From Bradyrhizobium sediminis (lineage in GTDB: Bacteria; Pseudomonadota; Alphaproteobacteria; Rhizobiales; Xanthobacteraceae): a stretch of 64,000 nucleotides of DNA. The stretch lies in assembly GCF_018736085.1 (NCBI RefSeq), contig NZ_CP076134.1, forward strand, positions 2,056,501 to 2,120,500. Reading direction: 5' to 3'. This document shows, one piece after another, positions 1 to 11,706 of this stretch. Made by a program: the position numbers and the translations under genes. The notes under the pieces are model-generated. The model did no database searches and had not been told where the DNA came from. It was given only the letters and a program-made list of their open reading frames with translations. Numbering within the stretch: the stretch's first letter is position 1; each line of letters begins with the position of its first letter.

Positions 1-1422
1 GCGGTTGGCTCCCGCAGAGGCAACCTGCGGCTCAAGCGGATTGTTGCGGCAGGCGTCCAGGATCAGGATGTTGGTGCGGACCTGGTCGTCGAGGCCGGCG
101 AGAATCGTATCCATGTCGATCATGGCGTCCGTCATGCTGGTGCCGGCCTGCAGCCTGACATCGACCGGCACGAGGTAATTGCGGCCGTCGATCTGGACGC
201 CATGGCCGGCGTAGTAGACGACGGCGACCTGCGCGCGCGCCGCCTCGCGCAGGAAATCGCGGGTCGTCTTCTGCATTGCCGCGCGGTCGAGATCGATGCC
301 TTCGGAGACGGTGAAGCCGATTTCGCGCAGGCTCTTCGCAATCGAACGCGCATCGTTGGGCGGATTGGGCAGTGCCTTGACGTGGGCATAGGCGCCGTTG
401 CCGATCACCAGCGCGACGCGCCGGCCGGCGAATCCAACCCCGGCCGCTGCCGGCGGCGGCGCCGACGCCGCCTTCGGTTCGGTTGCGGAGGGGGTCCCCG
501 GCGCTGCGCGCGGCGTAGGCAGGGTGGGCGCGACCGGGTCCGACAGCAGCGAGAGGCGGACCTTCGCGGTGGCCTGATTGGCTTTGCTTCCGGCATCGAC
601 GGCGACGCCTTCCAGCGTTGCCCTGAAGTCTTCCCGGGCGTGCTCATAGTCGCCCTTCGCCTCATAGGCGAGGCCGCGCTGGACATAGGCCGATATCAGC
701 ACGCTGCCCGGCGGCGTCATGACGTTGACCGGCGCCTTGGCCTTCGCGAGCCGGATCGCCTCGGTACCGTCGGCGATGGCGCGGTCGAAGTCGCCCTTGG
801 CGCGCCAGATCACGGTACGGTTGTTAAGCGGGGAGGGCAGCGTTGGATTGATCCGGATCGCCTCGTTGATGTCGGCGAGCGCGCCGTCGAGGTCGCCGAG
901 TGCCTGTTTGGCGGAGCCGCGGTTCTGGTAGGTGAACGCGTCCTTCGGACCGAGCCTGATCGCCGAATCGTAATCGGCGATGGCTTTGGCGTAATCGCCC
1001 CTGGAGCGAAAGGCGTTGCCGCGGTTGTGATAGATGATGCCGCTCGGCGGGCCGATCCGCAGCGCGTCGTTGAAATCGGCAATCGCGATGTCGTGCTCGC
1101 CCTTGTCGTAAAAGGCCGAGCCGCGCAGATTGTAGAGCGCGATATCGGGTTTCAGGCGCAGCGCCTCGGTGGCATCGGCGATCACCTGCGCATAGTTGCC
1201 CTTCTTGTTCCAGCCCACCGCGCGCCAGAAATAGATCGTCGCCAGTTTCTCGCCGGAGAACACTTTCAGCGCCACGATCTTGTTGCAGGCGTCGATCTGC
1301 TGGTCGGCCGGGGTGGTAGCGGTGGTGCAGAGCGGCCCGAGCTGCGAGCGCGCTTGGGCGAGGGCGGGCGCCGACCACGGCATCATTGCGGCCAAGGCGA
1401 GCATCAGAATCCAACGGCGCAT
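1..1422 (-). CDS. TPR-repeat caspase-family (peptidase C14) protein, 3' end outside window
   Basis: An open frame runs on the minus strand from an ATG at 1422 to the window edge (474 codons, no stop). It starts with a clear signal peptide (MRRWILMLALAAMM..., cleavage likely after APALAQA), so the protein is exported. Residues of about 60-270 form tetratricopeptide repeats (for example ALYNLRGSAFYDKGEHDIAI and YHNRGNAFRSRGDYAKAIAD). After a Pro/Ala-rich linker a caspase p20 domain begins at RRVALVIGNGAY. It carries the His motif YYAGHGVQIDGRNYLVPVD and the Cys motif ILDACRNNP, so both catalytic residues are present. The family is that of bacterial orthocaspase-like proteins; substrate and role are unknown. 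It is transcribed divergently from the next gene. The call is firm at family level; the C-terminus cannot be seen. Confidence 0.85.
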   Translation of the reverse strand, partial: MRRWILMLALAAMMPWSAPALAQARSQLGPLCTTATTPADQQIDACNKIVALKVFSGEKLATIYFWRAVGWNKKGNYAQVIADATEALRLKPDIALYNLRGSAFYDKGEHDIAIADFNDALRIGPPSGIIYHNRGNAFRSRGDYAKAIADYDSAIRLGPKDAFTYQNRGSAKQALGDLDGALADINEAIRINPTLPSPLNNRTVIWRAKGDFDRAIADGTEAIRLAKAKAPVNVMTPPGSVLISAYVQRGLAYEAKGDYEHAREDFRATLEGVAVDAGSKANQATAKVRLSLLSDPVAPTLPTPRAAPGTPSATEPKAASAPPPAAAGVGFAGRRVALVIGNGAYAHVKALPNPPNDARSIAKSLREIGFTVSEGIDLDRAAMQKTTRDFLREAARAQVAVVYYAGHGVQIDGRNYLVPVDVRLQAGTSMTDAMIDMDTILAGLDDQVRTNILILDACRNNPLEPQVASAGANR

Positions 1423-1583
1423 GAAATCCCCGGGCATCGAGCAGCTTGCGCCGGTTTGTTGCCGGGATTGGTCCGGGGGTTTTGGTCCGGGGGTTCAAGG
1501 CGCTCATTCCCCCGGTGGGCAGAAGGTGGTAGGAAGCACCCGCAATCCGCCGCTGCCCACCAGTCCGGCCCAAATCCAGCCCG

Positions 1584-2939
1584 ATGAAGAACGACCAGAT
1601 TCTCAGCCAGATTTCCGAGTTCTGCCGGCAGGCCGACATGGCGGAATCGACCTTCGGCCGCCGCGCCGTCAATGACGGCAAGCTGGTGCACCGCTTGCGC
1701 GAGGGCAAGCGCATCACCATCGACACCCTCGACCGGATCCAGGCCTATATCGCAGCCGCCATGCCCGGCGGGGTGCCGCCGCCGCGCGGCCTCGAAGTCC
1801 CGCCCGAGAAGCGCGATCCCAGAGGCAATTTCCGGTTCTTCGAGAACCGGCAGAAGTACCTGCTGTTCGTCCATACCTGCAGCGAGAAGCGGGTGATCGC
1901 GGACCGGGTGGGACTGGAACTTTCCAGCATCCACCCCCGGCCGCCGGCGCTAAGGGTGTTCGACGCCGGCGTCGGCGACGGCACCGTGCTGGCGCGGGTG
2001 ATGCGGTCGATGCACGGCCGCTTCCCCCATATGCCGTTCTATATTGCCGGTAAGGAGCTCAGCCTCGAGGATGTCCGGCTGACCCTCGACAAGGTGCCGG
2101 ATCGGCTGTTCGAGCACCCGGCGACCGTTTTTGTGCTGACAAACATGTATTACGCCGAGGCGCCCTGGCTGACCCCGGCCTCGCCCGCGGCCGCCGCCGG
2201 GATGCTCTGGCACGAGGTGGCGCTGCGGGGCGCCTCCTCGGGCGAATTCGAGGCACAGATCGCCGAGCTGGGGCCGTTCCTGGAGCAGAACTGGCGGGCC
2301 AATGTCAGCCCGCGCTCGGGGATGCCGGTCTATGAGCGGCCGGTCGCCATCGTGCTGTACCGGGAGGACCACCGGTTTCTGCTTGATTCGATCATCCCCC
2401 GCGCCGGCCGCTCCGAGGCCAATTTCGACCTGATTATCGCCTCCCAGCCCTACCGGGCCAAATCCTCGGTTAATTTCCGGGCCAAGCGGATCATCGCACC
2501 GCTGGCCCGGGCGCTGCGGGCCGGGGGGCGGTTGATCGGAATTCACTCCCACGGCCAGGATCCCGGGATCGAGATCATCCAGGCGGTCTGGCCCGGAGAA
2601 AATCCTTTCGCGGTGAGCCGTCATGAGCTATTGCGCGCGGTGAAATACGAGCTGGGGTCTGCGGCCCGCGATCTTAACTTTAATGCGTACGCCGATAACC
2701 GCTCGATCTTCCGATATGATATGGAAGCGCTGCCCAACGAGGTCACCGGCTCGATCGGAACCTCGACGGCCTTTGCAGCGTGGAATGCGGCGGTGTATGT
2801 CGCCCAGATCGAAGACGACCGGTTGACGGAAATGACTCAAAGCGGCCGTTACCTCGATGCCACCAGGGAAGTTCTGCGCAAGCATAACGGGCTCTGGTTC
2901 TACGACGAATCCTACGTCATCTCGCGCCGTCGCGACTGA
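1584..2939 (+). CDS. Conserved protein with N-terminal HTH-like segment and SAM-methyltransferase-like domain
   Basis: A 451-residue protein starting at ATG 1584. Residues of about 15-60 ([20 protein letters not shown] then [13 protein letters not shown]) look like a small helix-turn-helix DNA-binding fold. From about residue 110 the sequence [15 protein letters not shown] resembles methyltransferase motif I (glycine-rich SAM loop), and later segments ([26 protein letters not shown]) fit motif IV and post-motif positions of a class I methyltransferase. No substrate can be named. It lies 59 bases before metK on the same strand, so co-transcription is possible, which would place a putative SAM user beside the SAM synthetase. 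The DNA-binding and methyltransferase assignments are inferences from motifs; the reading frame itself is sound. Confidence 0.7.
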   Translation: MKNDQILSQISEFCRQADMAESTFGRRAVNDGKLVHRLREGKRITIDTLDRIQAYIAAAMPGGVPPPRGLEVPPEKRDPRGNFRFFENRQKYLLFVHTCSEKRVIADRVGLELSSIHPRPPALRVFDAGVGDGTVLARVMRSMHGRFPHMPFYIAGKELSLEDVRLTLDKVPDRLFEHPATVFVLTNMYYAEAPWLTPASPAAAAGMLWHEVALRGASSGEFEAQIAELGPFLEQNWRANVSPRSGMPVYERPVAIVLYREDHRFLLDSIIPRAGRSEANFDLIIASQPYRAKSSVNFRAKRIIAPLARALRAGGRLIGIHSHGQDPGIEIIQAVWPGENPFAVSRHELLRAVKYELGSAARDLNFNAYADNRSIFRYDMEALPNEVTGSIGTSTAFAAWNAAVYVAQIEDDRLTEMTQSGRYLDATREVLRKHNGLWFYDESYVISRRRD

Positions 2940-2998
2940 CATTTCAGGACACATTTCGAACGACCGCCGATGTCAGGCGGAAACAAGGGGTTCTCTTG

Positions 2999-4261
<1,263 letters not shown>

Positions 4262-4283
4262 CTTTCTCCGTAATTGTCTTGCG

Positions 4284-4324
4284 TATTCCGGAAAGCACCA
4301 ATGCTTTTCGGAATATGCTTTTTT
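4284..4324 (+). terminator. Rho-independent terminator or attenuator between metK and ahcY
   Basis: Arms at 4284-4297 (TATTCCGGAAAGCA) and 4302-4315 (TGCTTTTCGGAATA) pair over 14 positions with a single G-T wobble around the loop CCAA, followed by a T-rich run ending TTTTTT at 4324. The T run directly abuts the AAGGGA (4325-4330) ribosome site of ahcY, so the element could end metK transcripts or partly attenuate read-through into ahcY. Confidence 0.8.
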
Positions 4325-4338
4325 AAGGGATCCATCAT

Positions 4339-5769
<1,431 letters not shown>

Positions 5770-5778
5770 AACTTCACA

Positions 5779-5817
5779 CGTCATTTCGGGGCCGCTTTCC
5801 CGTGGCCCGGAATGACG
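5779..5817. repeat. REP-type palindrome downstream of ahcY
   Basis: Imperfect inverted arms CGTCATTTCGGGGCC and GGCCCGGAATGACG around a short loop match the common 'cgtcattccgggg' type of dispersed palindrome in these genomes. It lies ten bases after the ahcY stop and may act as a transcript end. A second palindrome begins 20 bases later and hosts the IS4-family element. Confidence 0.6.
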
Positions 5818-5859
5818 CCGAGCGAAGCTATCGATTTTCGTCATGGCCGGGACGAGCCC

Positions 5860-7203
5860 ACGGCTGTCCGGCACGGGTTATGCTTCATGCCGCCTTCTCC
5901 AATGTGACGCAACCGCGGGCGGTGCGACGACGTCGCGCCGTCCGGGTAGCGGAGGGCTCGAAATCGAATTTGGCCTGGTGTGGTGTTGGGCCTGGCGGGG
6001 AGGCTTTTTGAAGAAGTCCTGCAATCGGCCGCCGATGCATAAGATTGGCACGGATCAGCCTGGTGAAGGCGAGCGGGCTTTTGACGATCTTGTTGGCGTC
6101 GTGAGCCAGGCGCAGCAACAGGAAGGCAATCAGGGCGACCGTGATCTGAATGCGAACCGCATTTTCGGATGTGCCGAGGAAGTGAGTGATCTTCAAGGTC
6201 TGTTTGACCCATCGAAAGAACAGCTCGATCGCCCAGCGACGCTTGTACAAATCGGCGATTTCCTCTGCGCTGGCGGTCAGATCGTTGGTGAAGATGCGCA
6301 GCACCTTGCCGGTCTCTATCGTGACCTGGACTTCGCGGACCAGGCCCGACATTGGATTGCAGCGGGAGGCGGCGAGCCGCTTCGGAAGATATCCGGTCCG
6401 ATCGCTCAGGACCGGCGATCCCACCGCAACCGGCCGATCCTCGACGACCTCAAAGGGCGTGTTGCGCTTCAGCCGCGTTACGATACGGCAGCCGGCCTGA
6501 TCGAGCGTCGCCCACCACCCGTAATCGTAATAGCCGAGATCGAAAACATAGGTCGCCCCCGCCTCGATCGGCATCGCTTTGGCCGCCGTGATGTCATTGA
6601 CGTTGCAAGGCGTCACCATCAGGTAGAGCGGCTGGTCGGCATCGGGATCGTAGATGATGTGGGCCTTGGCGCCGCAAACGCCGGCCGAAAATGTCGCCCA
6701 ATGGCCGCTCAGGCTGCTCAGCCGCACGCTGGTCGAATCGATCAGGCGAACGCAATCGCCGATCTTCCTGCGATAGCCGTTCTGCAACTGAGCGATCAGC
6801 GCCGAGAGCAGGTCGGCAAACACTTCCACAGGGCGCGAAGCGTTCGCGGTCGACAAGGCCGACTTCGAGATCGTGCAGCCGCCAAGGTGATAAAGCTTAC
6901 CGGCGTGGCTTCTCAGGCCGGCTTCGATCTCCCGAAGGCCGCGCGCCCCGCAAAACTGTGCGTACAGCATTGCGATCAGATGCGGACGGCTCTTCGTCAC
7001 CCGATCGTCCCAATCGGCATTGTGCCGGTCCACAAGACGATCAAACGTCGCCCACGGAATCTGCTTCAGAAGGCAGTGAAAAACGATATTCTGGTGCGGC
7101 ACGGCGTTGATCCTCTTGCTGTTCAGATGATTCGCAACCAACTGAACCCAAGCAGAATCAATGCCGTGCACTTCATCAAGCAGAAAACGTGCCGGACAGC
7201 CGT
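5860..7203 (-). mobile_element. IS4-family insertion sequence (copy A) with 16-bp terminal repeats and 11-bp target duplication
   Basis: The left end begins ACGGCTGTCCGGCACG at 5860 and the right end is its exact reverse complement, closing at 7203 (1344 bp). Both ends are bordered by the direct repeat GGGACGAGCCC (5849-5859 and 7204-7214), an 11-bp target duplication as expected for IS4. Removing the element rejoins TCATGGCCGGG, the loop ACGAG and CCCGGCCATGA into one perfect palindrome, so the element sits at the tip of a REP-type hairpin. It carries one transposase gene on the minus strand. Confidence 0.9.
5885..7102 (-). CDS. IS4-family transposase (DDE, DUF4372-type N-terminus)
   Basis: About 405 residues from a GTG at 7102 (product begins PHQNIVFHCLLKQIPWATFD, the usual start of this family); the frame is open further upstream but leaves the element. 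Catalytic residues are visible: first Asp in LIDSTSVRL, second Asp in YVFDLGYYDYGWW, and the Glu in YKRRWAIELFFRWVKQTLKI, which is the Y-R-E-K signature of IS4 transposases. The frame is uninterrupted, so the copy may be active. It is convergent with ahcY. Confidence 0.92.
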   Translation of the reverse strand: MPHQNIVFHCLLKQIPWATFDRLVDRHNADWDDRVTKSRPHLIAMLYAQFCGARGLREIEAGLRSHAGKLYHLGGCTISKSALSTANASRPVEVFADLLSALIAQLQNGYRRKIGDCVRLIDSTSVRLSSLSGHWATFSAGVCGAKAHIIYDPDADQPLYLMVTPCNVNDITAAKAMPIEAGATYVFDLGYYDYGWWATLDQAGCRIVTRLKRNTPFEVVEDRPVAVGSPVLSDRTGYLPKRLAASRCNPMSGLVREVQVTIETGKVLRIFTNDLTASAEEIADLYKRRWAIELFFRWVKQTLKITHFLGTSENAVRIQITVALIAFLLLRLAHDANKIVKSPLAFTRLIRANLMHRRPIAGLLQKASPPGPTPHQAKFDFEPSATRTARRRRTARGCVTLEKAA

Positions 7204-7254
7204 GGGACGAGCCCGGCCATGACGAAAATAAACTGATGCGCCGGGGAGGCAGCC

Positions 7255-8715
7255 TTGCCAAACGAACATTTCGACGTGCTGATCGTCGGCGCCGGACTGT
7301 CCGGCATCGGCGCGGGCTATCACCTGCAGCAGAAGTGCCCGGGCAAGAGCTTTGTCATTCTCGAGGGCCGCGACTGCATCGGCGGCACCTGGGACCTGTT
7401 CCGCTATCCCGGCATCCGCTCCGACAGCGACATGTTCACGCTGGGCTATTCGTTCAAGCCATGGACCGAGGCGAAGGCGATCGCCGACGGGCCGCAAATC
7501 CTGAAGTATGTCCGCGAGACCGCGGCCGAGAACGGTATCGACAAGAAGATCCGCTACCATCACCGGGTCAAGCGGGCGTCGTGGTCGACGCCGGAGGCGC
7601 GCTGGACGGTGGAAGCCGAACGCACGTCGGGCGAGGGCGCCACCGAAATCGTGCGCTTCACCTGCAATTTCCTGTTCATGTGCTCCGGCTACTACAAATA
7701 CGAGGACGGCTACACGCCGGAATTTTCAGGCCGCGAGAATTTCGCCGGCCGCATCGTGCATCCGCAGAAATGGCCCGAAGATCTCGACTACGCCGGCAAG
7801 CGCGTGGTGGTGATCGGCTCGGGCGCGACCGCGGTGACGCTGGTGCCGGAGATGGCCAAGAAAGCGGGTCACGTCACCATGCTGCAGCGCTCGCCGACCT
7901 ATGTGGTGTCGCGCCCGGCGCAGGACCCGGTCGCCAACAAATTGCGGCGCAACCTGCCCTCGAAACTCGCCTATCACCTGATCCGCTGGCGCAACGTGCT
8001 GTGGGGGATGTATTTCTTCCAGCTCTCGCGGCGCAAGCCCGATCGGGTCAAGCAGTTGATCCTCGGCGGCGTCAAGATGGCGCTCGGTCCGAACTACGAC
8101 ATCGCCACGCATTTCACGCCGCGCTACAATCCCTGGGACCAGCGGCTCTGCCTGGTGCCGGACGGCGACCTGTTCAACGCGATCAGGGAACAGCGCGCCT
8201 CCGTCGTCACCAGGGAGATCGACGGCTTCACCAGGAGCGGCATCAAGCTGAAGGACGGCAGCGAACTCGAAGCCGACATCATCGTGACCGCCACCGGCCT
8301 CGTGCTGCAGGTGCTCGGCGGCATGGAAGTCAGCGTCGACGGCCGCGCGGTCGATTTCTCGAAAACGCTGAACTACAAGGGCATGATGTATTCCGACGTG
8401 CCCAATCTGGCGTCGTCGTTCGGCTACACCAATGCGTCCTGGACGCTGAAATGCGACCTGACCTGCGAATATGTCTGCCGCCTGATCAATTACATGGACC
8501 GGCACGGCTACAAGCAGTGCATGCCGCACAATGTCGATCCCAGCATCACCGAACTGCCGTCGCTGGATTTCTCGTCCGGCTACGTGCAGCGCTCGATCGC
8601 GAAAATGCCCAAACAAGGCTCGAAGCGGCCGTGGCGGCTCTACCAGAACTACGCACTCGACATCGTTACGCTGCGCTACGGCAAGGTCGATGACGGCGTG
8701 ATGCAGTATTCATAG
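7255..8715 (+). CDS. FAD/NADPH-dependent monooxygenase, Baeyer-Villiger type
   Basis: A flavoprotein of 486 residues, predicted to insert one oxygen atom into a ketone or similar substrate. The FAD-binding Rossmann motif is VLIVGAGLSGIGAGYHL near residues 8-24, the NADPH Rossmann motif is VVVIGSGATAVTLVPEMA near 181-198, and between them lies FAGRIVHPQKWP, an exact FxGxxxHxxxWP Baeyer-Villiger fingerprint. Translation starts at a TTG (7255) with GGGGAGG (7243-7249) five bases upstream. The gene begins only 41 bases from the IS4 target duplication, so the insertion may have cut off or replaced its promoter. The substrate is unknown. Confidence 0.88.
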   Translation: MPNEHFDVLIVGAGLSGIGAGYHLQQKCPGKSFVILEGRDCIGGTWDLFRYPGIRSDSDMFTLGYSFKPWTEAKAIADGPQILKYVRETAAENGIDKKIRYHHRVKRASWSTPEARWTVEAERTSGEGATEIVRFTCNFLFMCSGYYKYEDGYTPEFSGRENFAGRIVHPQKWPEDLDYAGKRVVVIGSGATAVTLVPEMAKKAGHVTMLQRSPTYVVSRPAQDPVANKLRRNLPSKLAYHLIRWRNVLWGMYFFQLSRRKPDRVKQLILGGVKMALGPNYDIATHFTPRYNPWDQRLCLVPDGDLFNAIREQRASVVTREIDGFTRSGIKLKDGSELEADIIVTATGLVLQVLGGMEVSVDGRAVDFSKTLNYKGMMYSDVPNLASSFGYTNASWTLKCDLTCEYVCRLINYMDRHGYKQCMPHNVDPSITELPSLDFSSGYVQRSIAKMPKQGSKRPWRLYQNYALDIVTLRYGKVDDGVMQYS

Positions 8716-8878
8716 GAGGCGCGGCAGGGGGCGGGGTCTGCGCGCCAGCGCCGCATGCGTTGTTTCGCGTATTCGCGCACCCAGGCGAATCGTTCATGGT
8801 GGTGACACGGTTAACACCGGATTAACCGGTGACTCCTAGGCTGGCGTGGCTGGGGCTCGAGACAGCGTGAGGAAGCCC

Positions 8879-9034
8879 ATGGACGCCCAGAAAATTGCCG
8901 TCGATGCCATCGTGGCGCTGACCGACTGCGACCGCGAACAGGTCGCCGCCTTCATCCGCAGGCTCTACCTCACCGGCGTCAAGGACCCCAAGCGCCTGAC
9001 CTTCAAGGGCCTGCAGGCGATGGCGCGGGGCTGA
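8879..9034 (+). CDS. Small conserved hypothetical protein (51 aa)
   Basis: Starting at ATG 8879 with GAGGAAG just upstream, the frame encodes MDAQKIAVDAIVALTDCDRE...LQAMARG. The product is small, soluble and likely helical with no signal peptide or membrane segment. The frame is open to 8846 but the upstream part looks like non-coding sequence. I do not recognise a function. It stands alone between the monooxygenase and a convergent hydrolase. Confidence 0.5.
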   Translation: MDAQKIAVDAIVALTDCDREQVAAFIRRLYLTGVKDPKRLTFKGLQAMARG

Positions 9035-9088
9035 GTTGGCGTAGCCTGCTTCCGATCTTACGCTGCTGCCGCAATCGATTTCAGGCGC

Positions 9089-9118
9089 CAAAAAAGGCCC
9101 CGGACCGGGTCCGGAGCC
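9089..9118 (-). terminator. Rho-independent terminator for the FAH-family gene
   Basis: On the minus strand, arms GGCTCCGGA and TCCGGGGCC (9118-9110 and 9104-9096) pair with one mismatch around CCCGG and are followed by six T residues (9095-9090). It lies 30 bases past the stop of the hydrolase at 9148. Confidence 0.75.
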
Positions 9119-9147
9119 CTGTTCGCGTTTTGGCGCAAACAGCCGGC

Positions 9148-9852
9148 TTATGCCGCCGGCTTGCCGATCGAAACCTTCAGCGTGCCGACGCCGTCGACGC
9201 CGCATTCGATCTTGTCGCCGGGGTTGAGCTGGGAGACGCCGGCCGGCGTTCCCGTCATGATGATGTCGCCGGCGGCGAGCGCGACCTGCTGCGAGAGCTG
9301 CCAGATGATCTCGGGCACGCTCCAGATCAGTTCGGTAAGATCGCCCTTCTGTTGTTCCTTGCCGTTGACCGTGAGCCAGATCCTGCCCTTGGCGGGATGG
9401 CCGATCTTGGCGGCCGGCTGCAGCGCGGAGCAGGGCGCGGAATAGTCGAAGGATTTGCCGACTTCCCACGGCCGTTCCTTCTTTCGCGAGGCGATCTGCA
9501 GGTCGCGGCGGGTGAGATCGATGCCGACCGCATAGCCGTAAACGTGATCGAGCGCCTTGTCGGCTGATATGTTGAGGCCGCCGCTCTTCATGGCGACGAC
9601 CAGTTCGACCTCGTGGTGCAGATCCTTGGTCAGCGGCGGATAGGGGATGGTGGCGCCGTCCGGGACCAGCATGTCGGCGTGCTTGGCGAAGAAGAACGGC
9701 GGTGCCCGCTCGTCATTGCCCATCTCGCGGATGTGCTCGAGATAATTGCGGCCGACGCACCAGATGCGGCGAACCGGATAGGATTTCGACTCGCCGACGA
9801 CGGGAAGCGAGGGCTGCGGGGGAGCGGGAATGACGTAGGCTGTTGCGTTCAT
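9148..9852 (-). CDS. Fumarylacetoacetate hydrolase (FAH) family protein
   Basis: A 234-residue protein of the FAH superfamily, metal-dependent hydrolases or decarboxylases acting on 2-oxo acids in aromatic-ring catabolism. Visible features are the substrate-pocket start RIWCVGRNYLEHIREMGN, the metal-binding Glu residues in DLHHEVELVVAM, the Asp in YGYAVGIDLTRRDLQ, and the conserved end GDIIMTGTPAGVSQLNPGDKIEC. The length matches the short YcgM-like branch (about 220-230 residues), so acylpyruvase or fumarylpyruvate hydrolase activity is as likely as true fumarylacetoacetase. It is followed by its own terminator. Confidence 0.9.
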   Translation of the reverse strand: MNATAYVIPAPPQPSLPVVGESKSYPVRRIWCVGRNYLEHIREMGNDERAPPFFFAKHADMLVPDGATIPYPPLTKDLHHEVELVVAMKSGGLNISADKALDHVYGYAVGIDLTRRDLQIASRKKERPWEVGKSFDYSAPCSALQPAAKIGHPAKGRIWLTVNGKEQQKGDLTELIWSVPEIIWQLSQQVALAAGDIIMTGTPAGVSQLNPGDKIECGVDGVGTLKVSIGKPAA

Positions 9853-9897
9853 GACGGTCTCGGCGGGGGGTTGAGGGCAGGAAGTCGGCAGATAGCT

Positions 9898-11706
9898 TTA
9901 CGCGGTTGCGCTGATCGGCGCCAGCGTCAGCGGCCCCGCTTCGCGATGCTGCAGGCGGAAGAACGACGCATAACGCCCGCCGCGGCGCAACAGATCGTCA
10001 TGCCGCCCGCGCTCGACGATCTCGCCGCCCTCGACCACCAGGATGGCGTCGGCGTGCATGATGGTGTGCAGGCGATGGGCAATGACGATGGTGGTGCGGT
10101 TCCGGCACAGATGTTCGATCGCCTCCTGGACCTGCTTTTCGGACTCCGAATCCAATGCTGCGGTCGCCTCGTCGAGCAAAACAATCGGCGCATTCTTGAT
10201 CAGCGCGCGGGCCACCGCGATGCGCTGACGCTGGCCGCCGGACAGCTGCGTGCCGTGCTCGCCGACCGGGGTATTGTAGCCGAGCGGAAAGCCCATGATG
10301 AACTCGTGCGCGCAGGCGGCTTGGGCGGCAGCCGCAATCTCGTCCTGCGTTGCGCCTATCTTGCCGAAGGCGATGTTGGCGCCGATGGTGTCGCGGAACA
10401 GATAGACGTCCTGCCCGACATAGGCGGTCTGCTGGCGCAGCGATTTTCGCGATACGCCGGAAATGGCCTGTCCGTCGATCAGGACGGCGCCGTCATTCAC
10501 TTCATAGAGCCGCAGCAGCAGCGCCAGCACGGTGGACTTGCCGCCGCCGGAGGGGCCGACCAGCGCCGTCATCTTGCCGGGCTCGGCGACAAAACTCATG
10601 CGGTTGAGCACGGGCTCGTCCGGACGGTAGGCGAACGTCACGTCGCAAAACTCGACCCGCGCGTCGATCAGCTTCAGCGCCGGCTTGTCGTCGTCGACGG
10701 GCTCGCTGGAGGGGCTGTCGACGATCTCCAGCAATTTGCGGGCGCCGATCAGGTTGCTGTTGAGTTCGATATTGAGCCGCGCCAGCCGCTTGGCCGGCTC
10801 ATAGGCCATCAGGAACGCGGTCAGGAACGAAAAGAACTGGCCCGGTGTCGCGCCGATCGCGACCACGCTGTAGCCGCCGTACATCAGTCCGCCCGCGACC
10901 GCGAACCCGCCGAGCGTCTCCATCAGCGGGCTCGACCGGTTGGAGACCCGCGCCATCTTGTTGGCGTTGCGCTCGACCGCGGCGATCGAGGAGTCGATCC
11001 GCTCGCGCATGGTCTGTTCGAGCGTGAACGCTTTCACGGTGCGGATGCCCTGCAGCGATTCCTGCATGATTTCGAGAATGTCGGCGGTGCCGGTGAACTG
11101 GTTGTGCGCGAGGCCCTTGATCCGCTTCACCAGCTTGCGCAGCACCAGCATCGCCGGCGGCGCCACCGCGAAACCGAGCAGCGCCATGTAGGGGTCCTGC
11201 ATCAGCATGACGGCGACGAGGCCGATCAGCAGCAGCAGGTCGCGGCCGAGCGCATTGATCAGGAGGTTGAGCACCTGCGTGACGGAAGCAGCGCCCGCGG
11301 TCAGCCGCGCCAGAAATTCCGACGAATGCCGCTCCGAGAAGAAGCCGACACTCTCGCTCATCAGCTTGGCGAACAGCCGGCGCTGGTTGTTGGCGAGAAT
11401 GGCATTGGAGATCTTCGACAGGATCACCTGGTGACCGTAGGTCGCCGCACCCTTGAGGATGAAGATCAGGACGGTGACCCCCGACAGGATCGCGATGCCG
11501 CGCACATCCTTGTCGACATAGGCCTTGTTGATGACCTCGCCGAGGATATAGGCCGACAGCGCCGTCGCGCCGGCCGAGACCGCCATCAGCAGGAAGGCCA
11601 GCAGATAACGCCGCCAGTAGGTCAGGCCCTGCTCGTTGATCAGGCGGCGAATCAGGATCGCTGCGCCATAGGGATCGTCAGTGATTTTCTTCGGAAGTTC
11701 GGTCAT
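9898..11706 (-). CDS. ABC exporter, fused permease and ATPase (MsbA-like)
   Basis: A half-transporter of 602 residues. The N-terminal part (about 35-320) holds six hydrophobic segments of the type I exporter fold. The nucleotide-binding domain follows, with Walker A GPSGGGKST, the signature LSGGQRQRIAVARAL, Walker B IVLLDEATAALD and the switch His in IVIAHRLHTI. It should work as a homodimer in the inner membrane. MsbA-type proteins flip lipid A-core, and the neighbouring LPS genes (galE, heptose genes) support a lipid or glycolipid substrate, but this is inference from context. Confidence 0.9.
   Translation of the reverse strand: MTELPKKITDDPYGAAILIRRLINEQGLTYWRRYLLAFLLMAVSAGATALSAYILGEVINKAYVDKDVRGIAILSGVTVLIFILKGAATYGHQVILSKISNAILANNQRRLFAKLMSESVGFFSERHSSEFLARLTAGAASVTQVLNLLINALGRDLLLLIGLVAVMLMQDPYMALLGFAVAPPAMLVLRKLVKRIKGLAHNQFTGTADILEIMQESLQGIRTVKAFTLEQTMRERIDSSIAAVERNANKMARVSNRSSPLMETLGGFAVAGGLMYGGYSVVAIGATPGQFFSFLTAFLMAYEPAKRLARLNIELNSNLIGARKLLEIVDSPSSEPVDDDKPALKLIDARVEFCDVTFAYRPDEPVLNRMSFVAEPGKMTALVGPSGGGKSTVLALLLRLYEVNDGAVLIDGQAISGVSRKSLRQQTAYVGQDVYLFRDTIGANIAFGKIGATQDEIAAAAQAACAHEFIMGFPLGYNTPVGEHGTQLSGGQRQRIAVARALIKNAPIVLLDEATAALDSESEKQVQEAIEHLCRNRTTIVIAHRLHTIMHADAILVVEGGEIVERGRHDDLLRRGGRYASFFRLQHREAGPLTLAPISATA

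Noticed and set aside
2940-2998. Possible SAM riboswitch before metK
   Set aside because: The 59-base leader is short and shows no clear pseudoknot or conserved SAM-II/SAM-V core by eye; a covariance-model search would decide.
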